Shown piece by piece: positions 1 through 8,643 of a stretch of 64,000 nucleotides of DNA. The notes beneath the pieces were generated by a model, which was not told where the DNA came from, did no database searches, and was given only the letters and a program-made list of their open reading frames with translations. Location of the stretch: contig NZ_LT717701.1 of assembly GCF_900157385.1 (NCBI RefSeq), forward strand, positions 1,874,018-1,938,017. The letters run 5' to 3'. This stretch comes from Mycobacterium terramassiliense. GTDB taxonomy: Bacteria > Actinomycetota > Actinomycetes > Mycobacteriales > Mycobacteriaceae. The translations under genes and the position numbers were made by a program. Within the stretch, counting starts at the first letter, position 1; each line of letters begins with the position of its first letter.

Positions 1-713
1 ATGGTCGGAAACAAACGCGGGCAGGCGCATCCGCTGATGAGCCACCTGGCCGAGCTCGGCTGGATCTGTGTCGCGATCAACTACCGGCTGAGCCCCCGCT
101 CCACCTGGCCCGATCACATCGTCGACGTGAAGCGCGCGATCGCCTGGACGAAAGCGCACATCGCCGAATACGGCGGCGACCCGGACTGGATCGCGATCAC
201 CGGGGGCTCGGCCGGCGGGCACCTGTCGTCGCTGGCGGCGCTGACCCCCAACGACGCGCCCGGTTTCAGCCGGGCTTCGAGGACGCCGACACCCGCGTGC
301 AGGCGGCCGTTCCGTTCTACGGGGTGTACGACTTCGGCTCGCGCGAGGCGATGCATCCGTTGATGGCGCCGATAGTCGCCAAGCGCGTGTTCAAGCTGAG
401 CTTGACCGACGTCGGCGAGCCCTTCCGGGTCGCGTCGCCGATCACCCACGTCCGCGAAGACGCGCCGCCGTTTTTCGTGCTGCACGGCACGAACGATTCG
501 CTGATCCCGGTCGAACAGGCCCGCCGCTTCACGGCGCGGCTGCGCGAGGTCAGCCGCCAGCCCGTCGCGTACGCCGAGTTACCTTGCGCGCAGCACGCTT
601 TCGACATCTTCGGGTCGGCTCGCGCGGCGCACGCCGCGGTGGCCGTCGAGCAGTTCCTCGCCGAAACGTACGCGTCGCGCCGGGCCGTGGCGCAACGGTC
701 AGGCACCGGCTAG
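1..713 (+). pseudogene. alpha/beta-hydrolase esterase (hormone-sensitive-lipase type), 5'-truncated by the window and frameshifted
   Basis: Seen: the first frame carries the nucleophile elbow GGSAGG (about residues 69-74) and an upstream stretch typical of the fold (INYRLSP). The frame breaks near base 265-272, and the second frame continues with VQAAVPFYGVYDF, the acid region NDSLIPVEQA and a His in AQHAFD, completing a Ser-Asp-His triad. Adding one base near 268 gives 714 bases, an exact codon number, so one missing base explains the break. The window starts inside the gene: the usual HGGxW oxyanion segment is absent. Known: related mycobacterial enzymes (LipM/LipQ type) hydrolyse short-chain esters. 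Its end overlaps the convergent next gene by 15 bases. A sequencing error cannot be excluded. Confidence 0.7.
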
Positions 714-1349
714 CCCGGCGATCAGCAGGATCGTGCCGACCGCGGCCAGCAGGCTGGCGACCTCGACGCGGCGTCGCGACCGGATCCAGTCGTGCAGCGC
801 GCCCATCGCCGCGCGCGTCCGCCGGGGCGCCGCCAGGTACGCGAGCAGCGGAAGCTCCACCAGCTCGAAGGCCACGACGTTGAACATCACCAGCGCCCCG
901 ACTTGCGTCGCGGCCGCCGCGCCCGAGGCCAGGATGACGGCCAGCGCGGCCAGGTAGTCCACCGACGGCAGCGCGATCCCCAGCCCGGCGACTCCCGCCA
1001 CCCACAATGAGCGCCCGTTCACCAGTCGCTGAGCGTGCGTCGCCAACCGTTCGGGCACGGCGGCGCGGCGCATGTCGGGCCGCACGATCACCACGGCGGC
1101 GACCGCGAGCGCCAGCAGGCCGATGGCGATCTGCACCCTGGGCAACGTGAAGTATGTCGACCCCAGCAGCCTGCGTCGCAGGACGAACAACACGACCAGG
1201 CCCACGCTCAGGCCCATCGCGAAGCCGCCGCACAAGAAGGCGAGCAGTTGCAGCATCGGCCGGGGCCGGTTGAGCATCAGCACCGTCATGCCGACCCGGA
1301 ACGGTTCGAGGCTCACGGCGATGGCCATCACCAGGATCGTGATCAACAT
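699..1349 (-). CDS. GAP (Sap-like) family integral membrane protein
   Basis: 216 residues, starting with ATG. About six hydrophobic helices in two sets of three around a basic, less hydrophobic centre (roughly residues 105-120), as in the GAP/Sap family (PF11139), whose founder Sap promotes sulfolipid-1 export in M. tuberculosis and whose relatives support glycopeptidolipid export. The N-terminal helix with LEPFRVGM and the internal PSVDYLAALAVILASG are family-like. A Stf0-type sulfotransferase lies 1.3 kb away, so a role in moving a sulfated glycolipid is possible but only inferred. The gene is convergent with the broken esterase. Family confident, substrate unknown. Confidence 0.75.
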   Translation of the reverse strand: MLITILVMAIAVSLEPFRVGMTVLMLNRPRPMLQLLAFLCGGFAMGLSVGLVVLFVLRRRLLGSTYFTLPRVQIAIGLLALAVAAVVIVRPDMRRAAVPERLATHAQRLVNGRSLWVAGVAGLGIALPSVDYLAALAVILASGAAAATQVGALVMFNVVAFELVELPLLAYLAAPRRTRAAMGALHDWIRSRRRVEVASLLAAVGTILLIAGLAGA

Positions 1350-1379
1350 GACGGCCGCCAGGTTACCGTCCGGCCTTCG

Positions 1380-2507
1380 CTACGTGGTTACGCCCCAATG
1401 GAACACGCGGGAGGTGAGCAGCACGAGCCCGAGGGAGACCGACGCGACGACGGTCAGCCCGATGACCGCGACGACGAGCGGGCGCCACCCGGTGCGGGCG
1501 ATTTGCCGGATGTCGGTGGTGAGGCCGACGCCGGCGAAGGTCAGCAGGAACGCCCATTTCGACACGTTGGCCAGGTTCGCGGTCTGCCCCTTGCTCAGCC
1601 AGTGCGCGGTCGCGATCGCCGAGACCGCCAGGAAACCGAGCACGAATTTCGGGAACTTCGCCCAGACGAACGCGGCCTTGGCCCTGGCACCGGGCGCGAT
1701 CGCGTCCGCCTGTCCGCGGCCGGCCCAGTACAGCGCGAATCCCAGGACGACGAAGCCGATCAGCGCGTTGCGGGTGGACTTGACCAACACGGCGATCTTG
1801 CCGGCGTGCTCGGAGAACAGGTATCCGGTCGCGGTGGTTTCGGCGGTATTGTCCACCGCCAGGCCCGCCCACAGGCCGAATTCGTAATTGGTGAGCCCGA
1901 ACAGGTGCCCCAGCGGCGGCAGCGCGAACAACCCGACCGCGCCCAACGCCAGGATCGCCGCGATCGCGTAGCTGACGTCGGCGTTGCGGGCCCGGATCGC
2001 GCCCTTGGCGGCCACGATGGCCGACACCCCGCAGATCGAGGTGCCGATCGCCAGCAGCGAGCCCAGCTTGCCCGACAGGCCGAAGGCACGCGCCACCGCC
2101 AAAATGATCGTTCCCGCGACCGCCATGTCCACCAGGATCTGCACCAGGCTGGTCGCGCCGAGCTTGGCGATATCGCCCAGCACGAATCGCGACCCCAGCG
2201 CCACGATCCCAACCTTGAGCCAGAACTGGTAGGTCAGCACGCCGGGCCGAAATATCCGGTGCAGGCCAACGGTATTGGTGATCAGCAGGCCAATCACGAT
2301 GGCCCACAACACGTATTCGATGTCGGGAACGGTCCAGTGGTGGTGTTTGGCCGCTGTGTTCCACCAGATTTGGGCGTACTTGCCCAGCACGCCCACGCCG
2401 ATCAGCAGCAGGATGCCGGGCAGGTAGTCCAGTGGGCGCCCGCTGGTGAACGCGGCTTCCGCCGACTCGTCCTCCGCTTCCCGCGCGTCGACGCTGAGGG
2501 TGCTCAC
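1380..2507 (-). CDS. YeiH-family putative sulfate/anion exporter
   Basis: 375 residues from a GTG codon. About ten predicted transmembrane helices; conserved stretches include RIFRPGVLTYQFWLKVGIV, IGTSICGVSAIVA and LWAGLAVDNTAETTATGYL, characteristic of the YeiH/UPF0324 family (PF03601). Family members are annotated as putative sulfate exporters, mostly by association. The N-terminal 25 residues are acidic and probably cytoplasmic. A 31-codon ORF encoding one hydrophobic helix ends four bases before this start, indicating co-translation. The nearby sulfotransferase makes sulfur metabolism a reasonable theme, but that link is inference. Confidence 0.8.
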   Translation of the reverse strand: MSTLSVDAREAEDESAEAAFTSGRPLDYLPGILLLIGVGVLGKYAQIWWNTAAKHHHWTVPDIEYVLWAIVIGLLITNTVGLHRIFRPGVLTYQFWLKVGIVALGSRFVLGDIAKLGATSLVQILVDMAVAGTIILAVARAFGLSGKLGSLLAIGTSICGVSAIVAAKGAIRARNADVSYAIAAILALGAVGLFALPPLGHLFGLTNYEFGLWAGLAVDNTAETTATGYLFSEHAGKIAVLVKSTRNALIGFVVLGFALYWAGRGQADAIAPGARAKAAFVWAKFPKFVLGFLAVSAIATAHWLSKGQTANLANVSKWAFLLTFAGVGLTTDIRQIARTGWRPLVVAVIGLTVVASVSLGLVLLTSRVFHWGVTT

Positions 2508-2511
2508 GGCG

Positions 2512-2607
2512 TCACCAGGGAATCCTGGGAAGCGCGCCGGCGACCGCCAGCGCGACGATCACGCCCGCCAGCAGCGTCGCCCACCAGTCCTCGGATAACC
2601 GTCGCAC
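2512..2607 (-). CDS. 31-residue single-helix membrane peptide preceding the YeiH-type exporter
   Basis: A GTG-initiated frame of 32 codons, too short for standard calling. It encodes a short charged head (RRLSEDWW), one hydrophobic helix (ATLLAGVIVALAVAGAL) and a PRIPW tail, then TGA four bases before the GTG of the exporter. Placement, helix and the aromatic/proline tail suggest a real small membrane subunit or a split-off N-terminal helix of the exporter. No strong Shine-Dalgarno is visible. Function unknown. Confidence 0.5.
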   Translation of the reverse strand: MRRLSEDWWATLLAGVIVALAVAGALPRIPW

Positions 2608-2662
2608 GACGCAATGGTGGCGTGGCCGCCCTTGTGGGCCAACCGATTGGCTCGCGCTGAAT

Positions 2663-3466
2663 TTAGGTCGGTAGCCCATTTCGCTCGGCGTCGGCGCGGT
2701 AGCGCTCCACCCATTCGTCGGAGCGCTGGTCGGCCTGGCGCTCCAGCGCCGGTTCGGGCGCCAGGCGCGGGTCCAGCCCCAACGCCTCGAGGATGGTGGC
2801 CACCACCTGAGTCAGGTTGCGCCACAACACCGGATACGGGACTTCCATCGGCTCGACGTCTTCCTCGGCGAACCAGGTCCGCCAGCCCTCCTCCTGGGCG
2901 CGCAGCATGGTGACGACGTGGGCGATCGCGCCGGCGTGGTAGGTGGCGCGCGCGTCGCGGACCGGATCTGGCCTGCCGCGCCACACGCGAGTCTGCACCG
3001 CGCGCCAGAAGGACACCGCCTGCGACACCACGTCGGGCCGGTGCACGTGGATAAGCAGCGGCTCCTCGCCGACGACGTCGCGGATCGCGGCCCGCAGGCC
3101 GTCCCCGGACCGATTGGGCAGGTCTTTCGCGCGATTCAACAGCAGCGGTGTTTGGTTCCACATCAGCTTGCCGCCCCACACGCCGTTGGGAGTCCTGCCG
3201 ACCGTGCGGATGTAGTCGCGCCAGATCTCGGGCGGCGCCAGGTCGGGCGTGCCTGCGTCCAAGGGGTCGAGCAGACGCAGGATCGACTCGTCGTCCACGC
3301 CGGCGAACCACTCCCGGGGCTGCGGGGACTGGCTCGTGGCCGGCAGGTACTGAAAGAACTCCTGGGGCTCGCCGGCCACGCCGGTGGCGCGCAGGGATTC
3401 CACCAGCAGCGTGCTGCCGCTGCGCTGAGAAGCCAGCACCAGATAGGACGACGGGCTGTCAGTCAC
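2663..3466 (-). CDS. stf0: Stf0-type sulfotransferase (trehalose 2-sulfotransferase family)
   Basis: 267 residues when started at the GTG giving (M)TDSPSSYLVLASQRSGSTLL; this equals the length I recall for mycobacterial Stf0. Residues 13-20 (SQRSGSTL) form the PAPS 5'-phosphosulfate loop; VWGGKLMWNQ and LLIHVHRPDVVSQAVSFWRA are further Stf0 signatures (PF09037). Known: Stf0 transfers sulfate from PAPS to the 2-position of trehalose, the first committed step to sulfolipid-1. Whether this protein uses trehalose or another glycolipid cannot be told from sequence. A methyltransferase is divergent 97 bases away. A longer upstream extension of the frame exists but lacks similarity to the family. 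Confidence 0.8.
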   Translation of the reverse strand: MTDSPSSYLVLASQRSGSTLLVESLRATGVAGEPQEFFQYLPATSQSPQPREWFAGVDDESILRLLDPLDAGTPDLAPPEIWRDYIRTVGRTPNGVWGGKLMWNQTPLLLNRAKDLPNRSGDGLRAAIRDVVGEEPLLIHVHRPDVVSQAVSFWRAVQTRVWRGRPDPVRDARATYHAGAIAHVVTMLRAQEEGWRTWFAEEDVEPMEVPYPVLWRNLTQVVATILEALGLDPRLAPEPALERQADQRSDEWVERYRADAERNGLPT

Positions 3467-3563
3467 CAAGAAAGCGTAACCGGGGGAAAACGCGCCGCAA
3501 CCCGTTCGATTGGCTTCACGCTGAACATAAGTATTGCCCGCCGGGTGGCGCCTGCCGGATGCG

Positions 3564-4559
3564 ATGATGACCGTCGTGCACAACTCCGCCAAGGAGGCGG
3601 CCCGCCGAATCATCTGGCGCGCCGACCGGGGAACCACCGCCGAGCTGCGTCGTCGCTTCGTGCCACTGAATCCGGTGGGCGTGGACGGCTTTCGTCAATA
3701 CCTCCGCGAGCACTGGTCGACGGTGGACTATTGGGATTCCGAGGTTGGGCGCCACGACATGGATGAGCACACCGTCGGGCGGCTGATCTACGACCGGCAC
3801 GAGTATGTGCCCTGGCTGGACGGCCTGCGCCGCCTGGACGGGGCGCGAGTGTTCGAGATCGGCTGCGGGACTGGGTCGTCCATCATGGCCCTGGTCGAGC
3901 AAGGCGCCGAGGTCACCGGGATCGACGTGGTGGAAGAATCCATCGCCGTGTCGCGGGCCCGGTTGCGTTTCTTCGGGCTCGACGAACCGTCGCTGCATCA
4001 CCTGAATGCGACCGAGATAGCCACGCATTTCGACCACGCCGGCTTCGATTTCGTCATCTTCTTCGCGTCGCTGGAACACATGACGTACCACGAGCGGTTG
4101 ACCAGCCTGCGAGCCGCCTGGCAGTTATTGGCCGACGGCGGGATCCTCTGCATCATCGAAGCGCCCAATCGGCTATGGCTTTTCGACGATCACACCGCCG
4201 ACTTGCCTTTCTTTCACTGGCTGCCGGACGAGATAGCCCTGGAGTACCTGAAGCGGACGCCGAGGTACCAGGCGTCGGCGTTCGACACCACGTCGGAGGA
4301 CGCCAAGCTGGAACTCACCCGTCGCGGTCGGGGAGTGAGCTATCACGACATCGAGTTGGCCTTGGGACCGATCTCAGAACTCGACTTCATGGCCGATCGG
4401 CAGACGTTCCAGATGAAGCAGAACCCCTTGCGCTGGCTGTACTATCGCCAGTCCGCGAACCGCCGCTACGCCAACCTGTTACGCCGGCAATGCCCTGAGC
4501 TGCCGTTCGGCCTCTTCATGCCATACCTGAACGTCGCGATTCGCAAGCCGGCGGGCTGA
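3564..4559 (+). CDS. class I SAM-dependent methyltransferase
   Basis: 331 residues from the first of two adjacent ATG codons (3564, 3567). Motif I is VFEIGCGTGSSIMALV (about residues 97-112), followed by the acidic ribose-binding VTGIDVVEESI and the post-motif IFFASLEHMTYHERL, the Methyltransf_11/25 arrangement. The C-terminal third, rich in aromatic and basic residues, is not recognised. It is divergent from the Stf0-type sulfotransferase, so both may decorate the same small molecule or glycolipid; that is inference. No substrate can be assigned. Confidence 0.75.
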   Translation: MMTVVHNSAKEAARRIIWRADRGTTAELRRRFVPLNPVGVDGFRQYLREHWSTVDYWDSEVGRHDMDEHTVGRLIYDRHEYVPWLDGLRRLDGARVFEIGCGTGSSIMALVEQGAEVTGIDVVEESIAVSRARLRFFGLDEPSLHHLNATEIATHFDHAGFDFVIFFASLEHMTYHERLTSLRAAWQLLADGGILCIIEAPNRLWLFDDHTADLPFFHWLPDEIALEYLKRTPRYQASAFDTTSEDAKLELTRRGRGVSYHDIELALGPISELDFMADRQTFQMKQNPLRWLYYRQSANRRYANLLRRQCPELPFGLFMPYLNVAIRKPAG

Positions 4560-4922
4560 ACCAGCGGCCTTGTTCGGATCGAATCCGTAGTGTCGGCGGG
4601 AACAAGTCGAGTAGGGGTCGAGTCGTGAAGTAAGCACTTCCGCCGGGGTCGCTGGAAGGATGGTTACCAGCACGGCCCGGCGCGAGATCGACAGTGAAGG
4701 GCGCCACATGAACAACCTCACCATTGGGTGCCTGCGCCCCACGTTGGGACTTATGGCCCCGCGTCAAGCGAAGGGGTCGTCCTCGCGTGCTGCCTTGAAG
4801 TGTTGGGGCACCGGGTAACTCGCCCGCCGACTAGGCCGGCCAGCGCGATACGAATCGGGCGCGCAGCGCTCGGCGTACACACGACCACCGGTCATGCCGC
4901 CGCTTGCGGGAGGCCTGCCCCC
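4560..4922. other. gene-poor stretch with an ECF-type promoter look-alike and a short possible leader ORF
   Basis: No convincing gene. A GGGAAC at 4598-4603 followed about 20 bases later by GTCGTG resembles an extracytoplasmic-function sigma promoter. Downstream, 4660-4818 is a 52-codon plus-strand frame with an internal ATG at 4708 preceded by GAAGGG. The frame looks like an N-terminal remnant that runs quickly into TAA. Possibly the relic of a gene whose 3' part was lost when the neighbouring HNH gene arrived. Confidence 0.3.
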
Positions 4923-6419
4923 TCAGAACGGTGGGGGTTGATTGCGTTCGGCGATGCGCCCGGCGTTGAGGGCGCGCTCGGCGTCGATGCGGCGGGCGCG
5001 GTCTTGCTGCCGGGTCCGGCGGCGCTGGGGCATCATGACGCCGCGCTGGGCGGAAACTGGTTGCGTCGATGGAGCACTTGGCAATTCGCCAGTGGGCAAG
5101 CAAAGAGTCGGAAACAGCAGGCGGCTGCCCGGACGCGTGATGTACTTGCGCCCGATCGGTGAAGTCCACACGATGGTGCCATCGGGCCGTTGTTCGTCGC
5201 GCCACCCGGGCCAAAAGGTCTTCAAAAGATGATGCTTTCGGCATAGGCATTTGAGGTTCGAGGCATGGGTCGGCCCGAGCGGGTATGCGATCGTGTGGTC
5301 GATGTCGGCGAACTCGGCAGGTCGGTCGCAACCGGGAAACCGGCAAGTCATGTCGCGACAGCGGATGAACCGCTCGAGTTGGGCCGAGGGCCGATAGCCG
5401 GGCTCGGCCGGAGCATCGGCGGGGTGTTGGAGCGGTTGGACTTTGGCGCCGTCGCGGATCAGCTCGGCCACCATCGAGGCGGGGAGGGTGCCGCCGCCGG
5501 TGAGGTGGGGTTCGGGGTCGGGGGCCAGCGCCTCGGCCAGCGTCATCTCCGGTGTGATCGGCCGCGACTTTCGTTCGCCGGAGGTGTGCGGGTCCGGACG
5601 GGCATCGAGGGCCGACGCGTCGGCGACGACATGGACCACCACCGCCGCGGCCCGGGGGTCGACGCCGGCCCCGCACCCGGCGTTGCCGCAGCCGCATGCG
5701 AGGTGTTCGCTGCCGGCGGCCAGCGCGCCCAGCGCGTCGGCGCGTCGCTGATCCAGCGTGCGCGGGTCGTCTTCGCAGACCTGTTGCGCCATTTGGGCCA
5801 ACCGGCTGTCCAGGGCCGCGGCGTCGGTCGCGTACAGCGAACCCCAAAGGGCCGCGGTGCCCGCGTCGCTGTCGGCGGGGCTGATGGTGACGTGTCGCGC
5901 GCGGGCCGCGGCCCGGCTGCGGCGCAGGGCGCCTGGGTCATGGCGGTCGACGATGGCCTCGATAGCCTGGGCGGTCTTGCTCACCGATAGCGGCCCGAAT
6001 CGCGTCGCGTCCCGCGCCAGCGCCTCGTCGACCAGCCGCAGCGTGTCGGGATCTTTGATCAGATCGGTGTGCCACAGCATCGCCGAGGCCAGCCGGAGGC
6101 TGATGGTGCCCGCGGCGAACAGTGCCGCTACCTTGGGCAGGCGGTCGCGCAACGCCACCGCCAGGTACATCTGCCCCGACGCCATGGGATGGCTGATGCT
6201 TTGGGCCGCAGCGACTTCGGCGGCGATCGCATCCCAGTTGTCGCACGACCAGTACGCGCGGTCGACCGGGCCGTCGGCGCGGCGGCGCACCAACTCCGCG
6301 ATGGCCGCCAGGCGCCGGGCGCCGGCGGCGGCCTCGGCGCGGGCCGCCTCCGCGATCGCGGACACCACCGACGCCTCGCCGGCACTGCGCAGCGCGTCCC
6401 CATCGAGCAACTCGAACAT
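4923..6419 (-). CDS. 13E12-repeat-family protein with DUF222 and C-terminal HNH endonuclease domain
   Basis: About 498 residues from ATG at 6419; an in-frame GTG at 6443 would add eight. The first 300 residues are the Ala-rich helical DUF222 region (SAIAEAARAEAAAGARRLAA). The C-terminal part holds the HNH site: CRDMTCRFPGC, then FADIDHTIAYPLG, then LKCLCRKHHLLKTFW, giving the Cys pairs and His residues of a metal-binding HNH nuclease. Known: this family is repeated in mycobacterial genomes (REP13E12) and is associated with mobile DNA; its biological function is unsettled. It is a likely marker that this part of the window is accessory. Confidence 0.85.
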   Translation of the reverse strand: MFELLDGDALRSAGEASVVSAIAEAARAEAAAGARRLAAIAELVRRRADGPVDRAYWSCDNWDAIAAEVAAAQSISHPMASGQMYLAVALRDRLPKVAALFAAGTISLRLASAMLWHTDLIKDPDTLRLVDEALARDATRFGPLSVSKTAQAIEAIVDRHDPGALRRSRAAARARHVTISPADSDAGTAALWGSLYATDAAALDSRLAQMAQQVCEDDPRTLDQRRADALGALAAGSEHLACGCGNAGCGAGVDPRAAAVVVHVVADASALDARPDPHTSGERKSRPITPEMTLAEALAPDPEPHLTGGGTLPASMVAELIRDGAKVQPLQHPADAPAEPGYRPSAQLERFIRCRDMTCRFPGCDRPAEFADIDHTIAYPLGPTHASNLKCLCRKHHLLKTFWPGWRDEQRPDGTIVWTSPIGRKYITRPGSRLLFPTLCLPTGELPSAPSTQPVSAQRGVMMPQRRRTRQQDRARRIDAERALNAGRIAERNQPPPF

Positions 6420-6516
6420 GCTTTCGAAGCTAGTCGACCCCACCGACTCGGGCGAGCGCTGAGCACGGACCCTGTGGACAAGTTCCCGACTGTGAATAAG
6501 CCGGCCGCCGAGCTAA

Positions 6517-6867
6517 CTATGGCCACGGTGCGCAGAGAGGCGCACAGGCCGGCCCGCGCGGCACATGGTCTCCCTCGACAATGTCGTTGTGCTGAGGGCT
6601 GTCCGGGAAGCCGGCCGCGGGATACCAATAGTCGTGGCAAACACTCAAGTCCCACCCCTCGCGCTGCATGGCGGCGATTGGGCCTCCCGGTGAGATGTGG
6701 TCATTGGGATCCGGATGGCCTGGGCACCAGGTGAAGTGGTTAAGCGGCGCAGGCCCGGGCTGGGCCTGGGCGGTACCCGCGGCCAGCCCGCCCAAACCCG
6801 CGACCCCGATGCCGCCCGCCAGCAACGCCATGGCAATGAACGATCGCGGAGCGCGAGTGGTGTCCAC
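6517..6867 (-). CDS. small secreted protein, WCPG / WD(L/M)SVCH family
   Basis: 116 residues from GTG, with GGAAG placed well upstream. Residues 1-35 form a signal peptide (basic head, hydrophobic core, AQA cleavage site). The mature part has WCPG with C48 and WDLSVCHDYWY with C77, suggesting one disulfide. The gene at 55427-55723 has the same signature, so the two are paralogues. No enzymatic motif is present. Secreted Sec substrate of unknown function; I know of similar mycobacterial proteins only as hypotheticals. Confidence 0.7.
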   Translation of the reverse strand: MDTTRAPRSFIAMALLAGGIGVAGLGGLAAGTAQAQPGPAPLNHFTWCPGHPDPNDHISPGGPIAAMQREGWDLSVCHDYWYPAAGFPDSPQHNDIVEGDHVPRGPACAPLCAPWP

Positions 6868-6972
6868 GGTGCTTCCTTTCGCCGCTGTCAGGTCGCAGAT
6901 TAAGGTCGAGCGCTTGCGAAATCCTTGCGTCCGGTGGCAACCGATCCACTCCCGACAAATCGGTGGTGCGGA

Positions 6973-8559
6973 TTACGCCGACCGCTCGGTCGCCCGCAAT
7001 CCCAGCGAAAACAGCAGCCGCACCTCTGGATCCGACAGCGACGTCGCCAACAGCTTCTCGATCCGTCGCACCCGGTAGCGAACGGTGTTGGGGTGCACCT
7101 GCAGCGTTCGGGCGGCGGTTCCGACGTCGCCGAAGCTGTCCAGGTAGGTCCGCAGCGTGTCGGCCAGCACCGGGTCGTGCGCGCGCAGGTCGCGTATCCG
7201 CGGATCGACCAGCCGCTGGTCGGCGCCCACCAGGGTGACGATCTCGTCGAGCAGGACGGTGGTGCGCGCTTCGGCCAGCGTGGTCACCCGTCCGATCGAA
7301 ACCGGGTGTCGCTCAGCGCTATCGAGCACCCGGTCGACCTCCGTGCGGGCGGCGGCGACCCCTGCCGGGCCGGCCACCGACGCGGCGATGGCGGCCCGCA
7401 GCTCGACGCCGAGTTCGGCGCGCAGGGAGCCGATCGTGCCGCGCACCCACGAGGTGACCGACCGGGTCTGTGTCTGTGGCAGCAGCACGTAGACGCGCGA
7501 CTGGCGCGAGGCGACCTGGGCGTCCCGCCGAAAAGCGCTGGCGCTCAACGCTAATACGTCCGCAATCCGCGGGTGGGGAGTCCGCACGGTGTCCCAGCCG
7601 ACCAGCGCGGCGGAGCCATCGGCGGACAGGCCGAGTTCGTGGGCGACGGCGGCAGCGTCGGCGGCCTCGTCGGTGAGGCCGAGCAATTGCTGCACCCGTC
7701 GTGCATGCGTCGACGGGCGGGCCGCCAGCCGCAACATGATTCGTGCGGCGAGGACCGCCGCGCCGCGCAGCATGTCCTCGGCGTCCTCGGCCAGGGGCTG
7801 GGAGCCGCGCTGCACCCAGATGGCGCCGGCGAACACCGGCGGTCGGCGGGGGCCCGCCGGCGGCTGGTGGATGCCGATCGCCAACCGGGGGCGTAGGCCA
7901 AGCTCGGGGCGTTCGGCGACCCGTACCACCTCCCCGCTGGATCGCAGCGCGTCGAAGATGCCCCACTGGCCGATCCACTTCAGGTGCTCGGGGGGCCCGG
8001 CGCGGCCCAGGATGGACAGGCGGCGCAGCTCGTCGGCTTCGTCGTTGGAGGCCGAATAGGCCAGCACGTGCGACTGGGCGTTCTCGATGCTGACCATGCC
8101 GTGGATGCGGTCGGCCAGCGACTGCGCCAGGCCGAACAGGTCGGTGCCCGAGTCATCGACGGGGTCGCCGCGATCGCCGTGATGTTCCAACACGTGATTG
8201 ACCAACTGATAGAGCCGCTCCCATCGGGCCCTCGGCTCCACGGCCACCACCGCCGAGCCGGCCGCGACCGCCGCCGCCACGAGACGCTCCGACGGCTCTT
8301 TGGCGAAGATCGCCACCGGGACGCGCTCGCGTGCCTGGTTGTCCACCCACCGGCGAGCCTCGTCGTCGGCGACCCCGAGCAAAAAGAAGACGTCGGCCGA
8401 GCCCGCCGCCGCCGCCAGGCCAAGCCGCACGTCGTCGGAATCGATCAGCGCCGCCGACCCCACGGGGAGATCCAGGCCCCGCGGCGCGTCCACCAGGCTG
8501 ACCAGCGTCGCGTCCAGGGCGAGCAACAACTGGCCCAGGCCGACGCCCACCGCTCGCAT
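6973..8559 (-). CDS. pruC: PucR-family transcriptional activator of proline catabolism
   Basis: 528 residues from ATG 8559; a TTG at 8589 would add ten. N-terminal PucR-type ligand-sensing domain, central GGDEF-like region, and C-terminal CdaR/PucR helix-turn-helix with LHPNTVRYRVRRIEKLL about 30 residues from the end. It is divergent from pruA, 84 bases apart, the same arrangement as Rv1186c-Rv1187-Rv1188. Known: the M. tuberculosis orthologue is proposed to activate pruAB in response to proline. Regulation of the divergent operon is the natural reading here. Confidence 0.85.
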   Translation of the reverse strand: MRAVGVGLGQLLLALDATLVSLVDAPRGLDLPVGSAALIDSDDVRLGLAAAAGSADVFFLLGVADDEARRWVDNQARERVPVAIFAKEPSERLVAAAVAAGSAVVAVEPRARWERLYQLVNHVLEHHGDRGDPVDDSGTDLFGLAQSLADRIHGMVSIENAQSHVLAYSASNDEADELRRLSILGRAGPPEHLKWIGQWGIFDALRSSGEVVRVAERPELGLRPRLAIGIHQPPAGPRRPPVFAGAIWVQRGSQPLAEDAEDMLRGAAVLAARIMLRLAARPSTHARRVQQLLGLTDEAADAAAVAHELGLSADGSAALVGWDTVRTPHPRIADVLALSASAFRRDAQVASRQSRVYVLLPQTQTRSVTSWVRGTIGSLRAELGVELRAAIAASVAGPAGVAAARTEVDRVLDSAERHPVSIGRVTTLAEARTTVLLDEIVTLVGADQRLVDPRIRDLRAHDPVLADTLRTYLDSFGDVGTAARTLQVHPNTVRYRVRRIEKLLATSLSDPEVRLLFSLGLRATERSA

Positions 8560-8643
8560 ATTGTCCGATCTTACTAGCAAAAGCGCCAAGCCCTGTCCAA
8601 TCGGCCAATAGGATCACCCGCCGCGCCGGGGATCCTTGGCACC

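Noticed and set aside
1035..2660. 541-codon plus-strand open frame
   Set aside because: It lies antisense to the GAP and YeiH genes, is Arg/Gln/His/Asp-rich, and has no domain; it is a high-GC shadow frame.
2644..3529. Similar short strings beginning CGATTGGCT and containing CGCTGAA at both ends of the Stf0 gene, possible insertion footprints
   Set aside because: Only about 20 bases with several mismatches and a one-base offset; chance similarity cannot be excluded and no element boundary is visible.
4923..6443. HNH protein as part of a restriction or phage-defence system
   Set aside because: No methyltransferase, helicase or phage genes nearby; DUF222/13E12 proteins are common repeated genes in mycobacteria.
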